From: Streptomyces sp. F001
GTDB taxonomy: Bacteria > Actinomycetota > Actinomycetes > Streptomycetales > Streptomycetaceae
Direction: 5' to 3'
DNA: 64,000 nt
Assembly (NCBI RefSeq): GCF_004187715.1
Contig: NZ_QZWF01000018.1
Span: 53,499-117,498 of the forward strand
A model generated the notes under the pieces. It saw only the letters and a list, made by a program, of their open reading frames with translations. It was not told where the DNA came from and ran no database searches. Positions 18,435 to 26,166 of the stretch are shown here, piece after piece. Numbering within the stretch: position 1 is the stretch's first letter; every line of letters starts with the position of its first letter. Position numbers and translations under genes: made by a program.

Positions 18435-18728
18435 TCAGTGGTCGCCCCGGTCGATCTGGGCGCGTGTGTAGCGGCGCCCGCGTTCGTATGCCAACAGCTG
18501 GCCGGCCGGGTCCATGACGACCTCGTAGCTGGCCAGCACACTCGTGGTCTCCGGGATGCGCTCCAGCTCCACGACCTCGATCTCGGCCTCCCAGCCCTGA
18601 TCCGTCGGCTTCAGCGCCGAAACGGACTCCGGGGGCCGCCCCAGCAGCTCGGTGAGCTGCTCGGTGGCCTGCCGCATCGCTTCGGCGGCCGACACCCGCT
18701 CTGGCTGCTCACTGTCGTTCGTGATCAT
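18435..18728 (-). CDS. gvpO: Gas vesicle protein GvpO
   Basis: A 97-residue GvpO-family protein: an N-terminal helix AAEAMRQATEQLTELLGR, then the beta strands GWEAEIEVVELERIPETTSV, LASYEVVMDPAGQLLAY and ERGRRYTRAQ, typical of the family. GvpO is a minor protein needed for vesicle formation and possibly for regulation in haloarchaea. First gene of the minus-strand operon. The ATG at 18728 is preceded by AGAAGGTGA, a good ribosome-binding site. A candidate stress-sigma promoter lies 40-60 nt upstream. Confidence 0.92.
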   Translation of the reverse strand: MITNDSEQPERVSAAEAMRQATEQLTELLGRPPESVSALKPTDQGWEAEIEVVELERIPETTSVLASYEVVMDPAGQLLAYERGRRYTRAQIDRGDH

Positions 18729-18766
18729 TCACCTTCTCGGGCATATCGCCACCAAACGTCTTCAAG

Positions 18767-18790
18767 TAACCCGTGTCTCCCGAAACATGC
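18767..18790 (-). promoter_or_regulatory. Candidate sigma-B-type promoter of the gvp operon
   Basis: On the minus strand GCAT is followed by 14 nt and GGGTTA. The Streptomyces stress sigma factor (SigB-type) consensus is GNNT-N14-16-GGGTAY, so the -35-like box and spacing match and the -10 box has one mismatch. Position fits a ~35-nt leader before gvpO. The assignment rests on consensus resemblance alone. Confidence 0.4.
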
Positions 18791-18879
18791 GTCTGTATCT
18801 TCTCGGGCGGCAGAGTTTTCGAGTGGATCCGGATCGGCGCGAGGGCATCCGGATCGGTGGCTGTGGCGTCTACGACGGT

Positions 18880-19989
18880 ATGGATCTGGAAAAGCCGCCG
18901 GTTCAGCAGCCGCCCGAGGGGTGTCTCGCCGTCGCGATCCGCATTCCGGTGCGGATCGTCGTGCTCGTGCTCGTCCTCCCGGTACGGATGGTCTGGGACG
19001 CGCTGGCCGTCGCGGGGCGGTTCCTCGACGACACGGTGTTCAGGCCGCTGGGGCGGGCGCTGCTGTGGCTCGGGCGGGCGGTGTTCGTCTGGCCGTTCGT
19101 CGCCCTGTGGCGGTACGTCGTCGTGCCGGTCGGCAGGGCGCTCGCCCGGCTGGGGAACGTGCTCGTCGTGGTGCCGTGCGGCTGGCTGTACCGGTACGTC
19201 CTGACGCCGGTCGGACAGGGGATCGCGTGGGTGGCACGGGGGATCGGGGCCGGGCTGGCATGGGTGTACGCGCGCGTGCTGACACCTGTCGGGCACGGGA
19301 TCATGTGGCTGCTCAAGGGCATCGGAGCCGTGTTCGCCGCCCTCGGGATCGGTGTGTACACCGCCGTGGCGTGGCTCGTGCGCCACCTCGTCGTCGTTCC
19401 CGCGCGGTGGCTGTACGAGTGGGTCCTCGCGCCCGTCGGGCGGGCGGTCGCCTGGTGTGCGAAGGGGCTCGTGCGGCTTCTGGGCGTGATCGTCACCGGG
19501 ATCGGTGTGGCCCTGTACTGGACGGCCCGGATTCTCCTCGTCCTGCCCGCGCTCGCGTTGTGGCGCTGGGTACTGGTGCCGGTCGGGCGGGTGCTCGCCG
19601 TCATCGGGCGGGAGGTCGGGGCGGCGCTCGGGCACGCCTGGCGGGTCGCCGGGCACATCTCGCTCGCCGTCGGGCGGTTCCTCGGGACTCTCTTCCGGTG
19701 GATTTTCGTGGAGCCGGTGCGCTGGGTGTACCGCAGCGTGCTGACGCCCCTCGGGCACGTCGTACGGGACACGGTTCTACGGCCCGCCGCCGAGGCCGCG
19801 CGTGCCGTGGGGCGGACGACGCGGCAGGCGCTGGCCTCGGCCCGGGCATCCGTACGGCAGGCGCGGGCCGACGTCCGGCGCATGCTGTTCGGCGAGCCCC
19901 GGCAGCGGGAGGCGGTGGCCCGACGGGAACCTGCGGCCGCCGGCACACGTACTCTTGGTAGCAGTACGACCGCACTCACTAAGGACTGA
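18880..19989 (+). CDS. Repetitive hydrophobic/amphipathic protein, function unknown
   Basis: A 369-residue protein that I do not recognise functionally. It is dominated by Val/Leu/Trp/Gly/Arg and by repeats of a [VL]-x-P-[VL]-G-[RHQ] turn (prolines at about residues 56, 83, 110, 136, 185, 234 and 290). The first four are 26-27 residues apart and the later ones about 49-56. Between turns are hydrophobic helices regularly broken by single Arg/Lys, so it may be a re-entrant or membrane-surface protein rather than a simple multipass transporter. The C-terminal ~70 residues are basic and hydrophilic (RTTRQALASARASVRQARAD). ATG 18880 is the first plausible start. No cysteine or metal motif. It precedes the TIGR03936 gene closely, probably as an operon. 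Confidence 0.7.
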   Translation: MDLEKPPVQQPPEGCLAVAIRIPVRIVVLVLVLPVRMVWDALAVAGRFLDDTVFRPLGRALLWLGRAVFVWPFVALWRYVVVPVGRALARLGNVLVVVPCGWLYRYVLTPVGQGIAWVARGIGAGLAWVYARVLTPVGHGIMWLLKGIGAVFAALGIGVYTAVAWLVRHLVVVPARWLYEWVLAPVGRAVAWCAKGLVRLLGVIVTGIGVALYWTARILLVLPALALWRWVLVPVGRVLAVIGREVGAALGHAWRVAGHISLAVGRFLGTLFRWIFVEPVRWVYRSVLTPLGHVVRDTVLRPAAEAARAVGRTTRQALASARASVRQARADVRRMLFGEPRQREAVARREPAAAGTRTLGSSTTALTKD

Positions 19990-20037
19990 ACGACACTGGG
20001 CAAGCGACAGCCCGAAGGCCCGCCGCCGGCACCCGCG

Positions 20038-20832
20038 GTGCAGCGCGTCCGACTGCGCTACACCAAGCGCGGCCGCCTCCGGTTCACCAGCCACCGTGAC
20101 TTCCAGCGCGCCTTCGAGCGTGCGCTGCGCCGCGCCGAGGTGCCCATGGCGTACTCGGCGGGGTTCACCCCGCACCCGAAGGTGTCGTACGCCAATGCCG
20201 CACCCACCGGCACGGGCAGTGAGGCGGAGTACCTGGAGATCGCCCTCACCGAACCGCGTGATCCGCAGACCCTGCGCGCGCTCCTCGACGAGTCGCTGCC
20301 CGACGGGCTCGACATCGTCGAGGCGGTCGAGGCCCGCACCTCGGGGCTCGCCGACCGGCTGACGGCCTCCGTCTGGGAGCTGCGGCTGGACGGCGTGGAC
20401 CCGGCCGACGCCGCCCGCGCGGTGGCCGCCTTCAACGCGGCCGAGACCGTCGAGGTGCAGCGGCTGACCAAGAACGGCGTCCGCACCTTCGACGCCCGCC
20501 CGGCCGTCGCGAGCCTGGACAGCGCGGCAAGCTCTGAAATGCACAGTTCGCCTGCTGATAGGCCGACCGACCAGCCCTGTGCGATACTGCGGCTGGTTGT
20601 TCGGCACGTGACGCCTGCCGTACGACCCGACGACGTCCTGTCCGGTCTCCGCGCCGTGGCCGACCTGGCGCCGCCGGTCCCCGCAGCGGTGACCAGGCTG
20701 GCGCAGGGGCTGTTCGATGAAGAGACCGGCACGGTGACCGACCCGCTCGCGCCCGACCGCGAGGCAGTCACGGCCGCCCCGGCCACCACTCCGGGAGCCG
20801 CCGATCCTGCCGCCGCGAAGGCGTCGGCGTAA
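20038..20832 (+). CDS. TIGR03936 family radical SAM-associated protein (DUF2344)
   Basis: Partner of TIGR03960 radical SAM proteins. The family core is visible in QRVRLRYTKRGRLRFTSHRD at the N-terminus, then AFERALRRAEVPMAYSAGF, TPHPKVSYANA, and the acidic strand SEAEYLEIALTE. 264 residues from the GTG at 20038. No ribosome-binding site precedes that GTG. An in-frame CTG at 19996, with AAGGA 10 nt upstream, would add 14 residues (LGKRQPEGPPPAPA) and may be the real start. The gene follows the repetitive protein closely and precedes rne. The C-terminal ~70 residues are Ala/Pro/Thr-rich. Reaction unknown. Confidence 0.85.
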   Translation: MQRVRLRYTKRGRLRFTSHRDFQRAFERALRRAEVPMAYSAGFTPHPKVSYANAAPTGTGSEAEYLEIALTEPRDPQTLRALLDESLPDGLDIVEAVEARTSGLADRLTASVWELRLDGVDPADAARAVAAFNAAETVEVQRLTKNGVRTFDARPAVASLDSAASSEMHSSPADRPTDQPCAILRLVVRHVTPAVRPDDVLSGLRAVADLAPPVPAAVTRLAQGLFDEETGTVTDPLAPDREAVTAAPATTPGAADPAAAKASA

Positions 20833-21097
20833 GGAAGGTTCCGCGCAGGGACGCACGTCGTAGCGCCGCCCTCGTACTCGGGAGCCACCTGGGTCGGGCA
20901 GCGCACCGACCACAAGACTTTCGCCAGGCCGTACGCAACACGGCATACGGAACCGGCGAGACAGGACTACAGAGAGCTCCCGTGCGGCGCCCGCGCCCCG
21001 GACGGCGGCAGTCGCGCATCGCGCGAGCCGCGGACGTCACCGGCATACCCGCCGGACCAGGTGCGGCGCCCGGGAGCCTGACGGGAGAAACGCCCGC

Positions 21098-24000
21098 ATG
21101 CTCGAGCCGATCGAACCCACTGAGCCCACCACGGGCCCCGAACTGAACACCCCCAGCGACACCCTGCCGCCGCGTCGTCGGCGCCGTGCCGCTTCCCGCC
21201 CGGCGGGACCGCCGGCCGCCACCGCCGACACCCCGGCCGAGACCGTCACGCCGGCCATACCGGCTGCGGAGTCCACCGAGATTGCTTCGGCGGAGGCCGA
21301 GGAGGCGGTCGAGGTCATCGAGGCCCAGGAGACCGAGGCCGCCGCTGAGACTGTCGAGACCCCTGAGGCTGCCGCCGTTGATGAGGCCGCCGCGCCTGCC
21401 GGTCGTACGCGTCGGCGTGCGACTCGCCGGGTCTCCGCGCCTGCCGCGTCCCCCGCAGCCGCGGAGGCCGCCGAGACCGTGGTGCCGGTGACGGCCGCGG
21501 CTCCGGCCCCTGCCGAGGCTCCCGAGGAGAGCGCGGCTGCCGAAGTCACCGAAGTCACCGAGGAGCCCGCTCCGCCGCGGGCCCGGCGCCGGGCCACACG
21601 TCGTGTGTCGGCGCCGGTGGTGTCCCCGGAGGGCGCCGAGGCCACCGAGACGGTGGTGCCCGCGACCGCTCCGTCCGCCACACCGGTGAGCGAGGCCGTC
21701 GAGGCGCCTGCCGCCGAGGCCGAGCCCGCTGAGGAGGCTGCGCCGGCCGGCCGTACCCGTCGGCGTGCGACCCGTCGCGTGTCCGCGCCCGTCGCGTCCC
21801 CTGCTGCGGCAGAAACCGTCGAGGAGCCCGCTGCCGTACCGCAGACCGAGGCCGCCGCACCCGCACCGGAGGCCGCCGAGGAGGCGGCTCCGCGCCGCAC
21901 CCGTCGGCGTACCACCCGCAGGGCCGCCGCACCGGCCGGGGAGCCCACGAGCGAGCGGACGCCGTCCGGTGCCGAGGAAGCCGAGGCACCCGCCGCTGCC
22001 GAGGTTCCCGCCGGGCCCGAGACGCCTGCCGCCGTCGAGGTGCCGGTGACCGCGGCCCCCGCCGTCGCCGCCCCCGAAGCCGTCGCTGACCAGGGCGGCG
22101 AGGGCGGTACGTCGCGCCGTGCCCGGCGTCGGGTCGTACGCAAGGCCGCCACCGGGTTCGCCGCCCCCGCGCAGCAGGACGTCGCCGAGGGCGAGGCCGA
22201 GTCGCCGCGTCGGCCCGCGCGGCCCGCGGTCGCCGTGTTCCAGGCGCCCGTGTTCACCGAGCCGCAGTTCCAGACGCCCCAGCGGGCCGCCGCCGAGGCC
22301 GCCGCCGAGGCGGCGGAGGAGGCCCCCGAGGCCGAGGAACTCACCGAGGAACTCCCCGAGGAGCAGCCCGGGCCGCGGCGTCGCCGCCGTCGTCGGGGTG
22401 CCGAAGAGCCCGAGGCGCAGGCCGCCGAGACCGCCGTCGAGGAGGAGGCCGAGGAGGCCGAGGAGGCCGAGGAGGCCGCCGAGGGTGACGAGGGCGAGGA
22501 GACCGCAGCGCGTCGCCGACGTCGTCGCGGTGGCCGGCGCCGTCGCCGGGGCGAGTCCGCCGAGGGCGAGGCCGGTGAGGGCGACGAGGCCGAGGAGCTC
22601 GCCGCCGAGCAGGCCGCGCAGGACGCCGAGGACACCGCCGAGCAGGTCGAGGAGGACGCCGAGGAGGACGACCGGGCCGCGGAGGCCGGTGGTTCGTCCA
22701 CCAGCAGCCGGCGTCGCCGTCGCCGGCGTCGTCGCGCCGGTGACTCCACCCCCGACACCGAGCTGTCCTCCGACGACCCCGAGCGCACCGTCGTCAAGGT
22801 CCGCGAGCCCCGCCCGAAGGCCGAGCCGTCCGACGAGGTGCAGTCCATCAAGGGCTCGACGCGTCTGGAGGCCAAGAAGCAGCGCCGCCGTGAGGGGCGT
22901 GAGCAGGGCCGCCGCCGCGTTCCGATCATCACCGAGGCCGAGTTCCTGGCCCGCCGCGAGGCCGTCGAGCGCGTCATGGTCGTCCGGCAGAACGGCGACC
23001 GTACGCAGATCGGCGTCCTGGAGGACGGCGTGCTCGTCGAGCACTACGTCAACAAGGAGCAGTCGACCTCGTACGTCGGCAACGTCTACCTCGGCAAGGT
23101 GCAGAACGTCCTGCCGTCGATGGAGGCCGCCTTCATCGACATCGGCAAGGGCCGCAACGCGGTTCTCTACGCGGGCGAGGTGAACTTCGAGGCGCTGGGC
23201 ATGGCCAACGGGCCGCGGCGCATCGAATCCGCCCTGAAGTCGGGCCAGTCGGTCCTCGTCCAGGTGACGAAGGACCCGATCGGCCACAAGGGCGCCCGCC
23301 TCACCAGCCAGGTCTCCCTCCCGGGCCGCTACCTCGTGTACGTGCCCGAGGGCTCGATGACCGGTATCAGCCGCAAGCTGCCCGACACCGAGCGAGCCCG
23401 GCTGAAGACCATCCTCAAGAAGATCGTCCCCGAGGACGCGGGCGTCATCGTGCGCACCGCCGCCGAGGGCGCGAGCGAGGACGAGCTGCGCCGGGACGTC
23501 GAGCGGCTGCAGGCGCAGTGGGAGGAGATCCAGAAGAAGGCGAAGAACGGCAACGCGCCGACTCTGCTGTACGGCGAGCCGGACATGACCGTCCGCGTCG
23601 TGCGCGACATCTTCAACGAGGACTTCTCCAAGGTCATCGTCAGCGGAGGCGACGCCTGGCAGACCGTCCACGGCTATGTCTCGCACGTCGCGCCGGATCT
23701 GGCCGAGCGGCTGCAGAAGTGGACCAGTGAGGTCGACGTGTTCGCCACGTACCGGATCGACGAGCAGCTCGCCAAGGCGCTGGACCGCAAGGTCTGGCTG
23801 CCCAGCGGCGGTTCGCTGGTGATCGACCGGACCGAGGCGATGGTCGTCATCGACGTCAACACCGGCAAGTTCACCGGCCAGGGCGGCAACCTCGAGGAGA
23901 CCGTCACCAGGAACAACCTGGAGGCGGCCGAGGAGATCGTCCGCCAGCTGCGGCTGCGCGACCTCGGCGGCATCATCGTCATCGACTTCATCGACATGGT

Positions 24001-25216
24001 GCTGGAGTCCAACCGCGATCTGGTGCTGCGCCGCCTGCTGGAGTGCCTGGGCCGGGACCGGACCAAGCACCAGGTGGCCGAGGTGACCTCGCTGGGGCTG
24101 GTGCAGATGACCCGTAAGCGGGTCGGGCAGGGGCTGCTGGAGTCGTTCTCCGAGACCTGCGTCCACTGCAACGGCCGCGGTGTCATCGTGCACCTGGACC
24201 ACGCGGCCACCACCGGTGGCGGCGGCAAGCGCAAGAAGCGTGCGCGGGCCGGTGCCGAGCAGCCGGAGCAGCCGCACGAGGTCATCGTCGGCGGGATGGT
24301 CGAGGTCGGCGAGACCGCCGAGCAGGAGGCGGAGACCGAGGCCGAGGTCGCGGCCGAGGCCGCCGAGCCGGTCGCCCTGCCCGCTCCTGAGTTCGCGCCG
24401 GACGAGGAGCTGTACAGCAGCGTCGCCGAGGCGGAGGCCGCGGCCACCCGCGGTCGTTCGCGACGCCGGGCGAGCCGGCGGGTGTCGGCTCCGGCGGGTG
24501 CGCCGAGGAGTGAGGTGGACGGTGGCCCTGCCCAGGCCCCGACGGCTCAGGACGTGACGGCCGCTGAGGAGATCGCGCGTCCGGTGCAGGTGGAGCCGGC
24601 CACCGAGGCGCACGCCGAGCCCGTGGCCGTCGAGGACCCGGTCGTCGAGGCGCCGCCGGCCGCCGAGGAGGCCGCGCCCAAGGGCCGTACCCGTCGTCGG
24701 GCCACCCGCAAGGTGTCCGCGCCGGCCGGCTCGCCCGCGTCGGCGTCGGCGGAGTCGGCTGTGGTGACGGTCCCCGAGACGGCGCCGGAGGTGCTTCAAG
24801 CCCCGGTGACGCCGGAGCCGGCGCAGACCGAGCCGGCGCAGGCCGAGGCGCCCGCCGAGCCCGCCGCCCCGGCCCGTCCGCGGCGCCGTGCGGTGCGCAA
24901 GGCCACCGCGCCGACCGCGTCCGAGGAGGCGGCCGTCGTGGTCGTCCCCGCGGCACCGGCGGCGGAGGAAGCCGTCGAGGCCGAGGGCGAGGAGACGGCC
25001 CCGGCCAAGAAGACGGCTCGTAAGACGGCCAAGAAGGCGACCGCGAAGAAGGCCGCCACCAAGAAGACCGCGGCCAAGAAGACGGCCGCGAAGAAGGCGA
25101 CGGCCAAGAAGGCGGCGAAGACCACCGCCAAGACGGCCGCGAAGTCGGCGTCGAAGAAGACCGCGGCGGCGCAGCAGACGCTGTCCTCCGTCACGGCCTC
25201 CACCGACGAGGACTGA
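21098..25216 (+). CDS. rne: Ribonuclease E/G family protein with long basic/acidic repeat extensions
   Basis: Single-strand-specific endoribonuclease of RNA decay and rRNA/tRNA processing. 1372 residues. The N-terminal ~590 residues are low-complexity, acidic Ala/Glu stretches punctuated by Arg clusters of TRRRATRRVSAP type. A conserved core follows (~600-1035): the S1 RNA-binding domain around VGNVYLGKVQNVLPSMEAAF, the DNase I-like catalytic part with the metal-binding aspartates in VVIDVNTGKFTG and IIVIDFIDM, and the Zn-link motif CVHCNGRG (~1022-1029). The C-terminus repeats the TRRRATR motifs and ends in a Lys/Ala-rich histone H1-like tail. ATG start with GGGAGA upstream. The 265-nt upstream gap shows no gene and may be a leader used for autoregulation, as known for RNase E in enteric bacteria. 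Confidence 0.93.
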   Translation: MLEPIEPTEPTTGPELNTPSDTLPPRRRRRAASRPAGPPAATADTPAETVTPAIPAAESTEIASAEAEEAVEVIEAQETEAAAETVETPEAAAVDEAAAPAGRTRRRATRRVSAPAASPAAAEAAETVVPVTAAAPAPAEAPEESAAAEVTEVTEEPAPPRARRRATRRVSAPVVSPEGAEATETVVPATAPSATPVSEAVEAPAAEAEPAEEAAPAGRTRRRATRRVSAPVASPAAAETVEEPAAVPQTEAAAPAPEAAEEAAPRRTRRRTTRRAAAPAGEPTSERTPSGAEEAEAPAAAEVPAGPETPAAVEVPVTAAPAVAAPEAVADQGGEGGTSRRARRRVVRKAATGFAAPAQQDVAEGEAESPRRPARPAVAVFQAPVFTEPQFQTPQRAAAEAAAEAAEEAPEAEELTEELPEEQPGPRRRRRRRGAEEPEAQAAETAVEEEAEEAEEAEEAAEGDEGEETAARRRRRRGGRRRRRGESAEGEAGEGDEAEELAAEQAAQDAEDTAEQVEEDAEEDDRAAEAGGSSTSSRRRRRRRRRAGDSTPDTELSSDDPERTVVKVREPRPKAEPSDEVQSIKGSTRLEAKKQRRREGREQGRRRVPIITEAEFLARREAVERVMVVRQNGDRTQIGVLEDGVLVEHYVNKEQSTSYVGNVYLGKVQNVLPSMEAAFIDIGKGRNAVLYAGEVNFEALGMANGPRRIESALKSGQSVLVQVTKDPIGHKGARLTSQVSLPGRYLVYVPEGSMTGISRKLPDTERARLKTILKKIVPEDAGVIVRTAAEGASEDELRRDVERLQAQWEEIQKKAKNGNAPTLLYGEPDMTVRVVRDIFNEDFSKVIVSGGDAWQTVHGYVSHVAPDLAERLQKWTSEVDVFATYRIDEQLAKALDRKVWLPSGGSLVIDRTEAMVVIDVNTGKFTGQGGNLEETVTRNNLEAAEEIVRQLRLRDLGGIIVIDFIDMVLESNRDLVLRRLLECLGRDRTKHQVAEVTSLGLVQMTRKRVGQGLLESFSETCVHCNGRGVIVHLDHAATTGGGGKRKKRARAGAEQPEQPHEVIVGGMVEVGETAEQEAETEAEVAAEAAEPVALPAPEFAPDEELYSSVAEAEAAATRGRSRRRASRRVSAPAGAPRSEVDGGPAQAPTAQDVTAAEEIARPVQVEPATEAHAEPVAVEDPVVEAPPAAEEAAPKGRTRRRATRKVSAPAGSPASASAESAVVTVPETAPEVLQAPVTPEPAQTEPAQAEAPAEPAAPARPRRRAVRKATAPTASEEAAVVVVPAAPAAEEAVEAEGEETAPAKKTARKTAKKATAKKAATKKTAAKKTAAKKATAKKAAKTTAKTAAKSASKKTAAAQQTLSSVTASTDED

Positions 25217-25222
25217 CGTCCG

Positions 25223-25261
25223 TGTGCGGTGTGCTGCCGGGTGACCGGCCGCACACCGCAC
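25223..25261 (+). terminator. Terminator after rne
   Basis: A 17-bp stem with one mismatch (GTGCGGTGTGC... / ...GCACACCGCAC) and a 4-5 nt loop starts a few bases after the rne stop. No T-run. Confidence 0.7.
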
Positions 25262-25275
25262 GGGCCCGGCCCGGT

Positions 25276-25305
25276 TTGACCCCTTCGGCCACGGCCCCGT
25301 AACCT
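25276..25305 (+). promoter_or_regulatory. Housekeeping-type promoter of rplU-rpmA-obg
   Basis: TTGACC (25276-25281), an 18-nt spacer and TAACCT (25300-25305) fit the principal sigma factor consensus well. The predicted start near 25312 leaves a ~130-nt GC-rich leader before rplU, long enough for ribosomal-protein autoregulation, though I see no defined motif. Confidence 0.65.
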
Positions 25306-25445
25306 TGACCGTCGGCGTGTCCACAGACGCGCCACATCCCCGTAAACCTCTTCCTCCCGGGCACGGCGTGACCGGGAGAGGCCGCTCGCCTGCCGGGCGG
25401 CTGGACTGCGGGGGTGCCGTTCCCGAGCGAGAGAGTGAGATCCGC

Positions 25446-25766
25446 GTGTACGCCATCGTGCGCAGCGGTGGTCGCCAGCACAAGGTTGCTGTCGGCGACA
25501 TCGTTGAGGTTGACAAGATTTCCACTGCCAAGGTTGGCGACACGGTCGAGCTCTCGACCCTGCTCGTTGTCGACGGCGACGCTGTGACCAGCGACCCGTG
25601 GGTGCTGGCCGGCATCAAGGTCCAGGCCGAGGTCGTGGACCACCACAAGGGGCAGAAGATCGACATTCTGCGCTACAAGAACAAGACCGGCTACCGCCGT
25701 CGTCAGGGCCACCGCCAGCAGTACACGGCGATCAAGGTCACTGAGATCCCCGCGGCTGCGAAGTAA
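25446..25766 (+). CDS. rplU: Large ribosomal subunit protein bL21
   Basis: Binds 23S rRNA in the large subunit. The 106-residue protein begins MYAIVRSGGRQHKVAVGD, the L21 signature. It also has GDTVELSTLLVV, the basic segment VDHHKGQKIDILRYKNKTGY and the conserved RRRQGHRQQYT near the end. The GTG at 25446 is chosen because the family N-terminus starts exactly here; GAGAGAGTGAGA upstream supplies a ribosome-binding site. rpmA follows after 14 nt and obg after that, the standard rplU-rpmA-obg order. Confidence 0.97.
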   Translation: MYAIVRSGGRQHKVAVGDIVEVDKISTAKVGDTVELSTLLVVDGDAVTSDPWVLAGIKVQAEVVDHHKGQKIDILRYKNKTGYRRRQGHRQQYTAIKVTEIPAAAK

Positions 25767-25780
25767 GGGACTGAGGAGAG

Positions 25781-26035
25781 ATGGCACACAAGAAGGGCGC
25801 ATCGTCCACCCGTAACGGTCGTGACTCCAACGCTCAGCGCCTCGGCGTGAAGCGCTTCGGCGGTCAGGTCGTGAGCGCGGGCGAGATCCTGGTCCGCCAG
25901 CGCGGTACCCACTTCCACCCCGGTGCGGGCGTCGGCCGTGGCGGCGACGACACGCTGTTCGCGCTGCAGGCCGGTGCGGTGGAGTTCGGCACCAGCCGTG
26001 GCCGCAAGGTCGTGAACATCGTTCCGGTCGCCTGA
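25781..26035 (+). CDS. rpmA: Large ribosomal subunit protein bL27
   Basis: 84 residues starting MAHKKGASSTRNGRDSNAQR. The flexible N-terminus reaches the peptidyl transferase centre. LGVKRFGGQVVSAGEILVRQ and RGTHFHPGAGVGRGGDDTLF are the family signatures. There is no N-terminal prosequence of the type cleaved in Firmicutes, so the mature start is encoded directly. Ribosome-binding site GAGGAGAG 5-10 nt upstream. A hairpin after the stop partly separates it from obg. Confidence 0.97.
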   Translation: MAHKKGASSTRNGRDSNAQRLGVKRFGGQVVSAGEILVRQRGTHFHPGAGVGRGGDDTLFALQAGAVEFGTSRGRKVVNIVPVA

Positions 26036-26050
26036 TCGGAAACTTTCGCG

Positions 26051-26093
26051 AGGCGGACCTCACTTCCCTCCGGGGAAGAGGGTCCGCCTTTCG
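26051..26093 (+). terminator. Terminator/attenuator between rpmA and obg
   Basis: Stem AGGCGGACC (26051-26059) with GGTCCGCCT (26081-26089), plus an inner CTTCCCTCCGGGGAAG hairpin, followed by TTCGCG. It probably reduces read-through from the ribosomal protein genes into obg. Confidence 0.7.
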
Positions 26094-26166
26094 CGTGTTT
26101 CATTCGGTAAGACTTTTTCGTACTCCCCCAGCCTTCGGCCGGGGGGACCCCCAGGAGGCACATCCC

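Noticed and set aside
20768..25666. Very long minus-strand open frame (about 1630 codons) opposite rne
   Set aside because: It mirrors the codon bias of the rne gene in a GC-rich genome; the product is Gly/Leu/Arg low-complexity with no domain, while the plus-strand frame has clear RNase E motifs.
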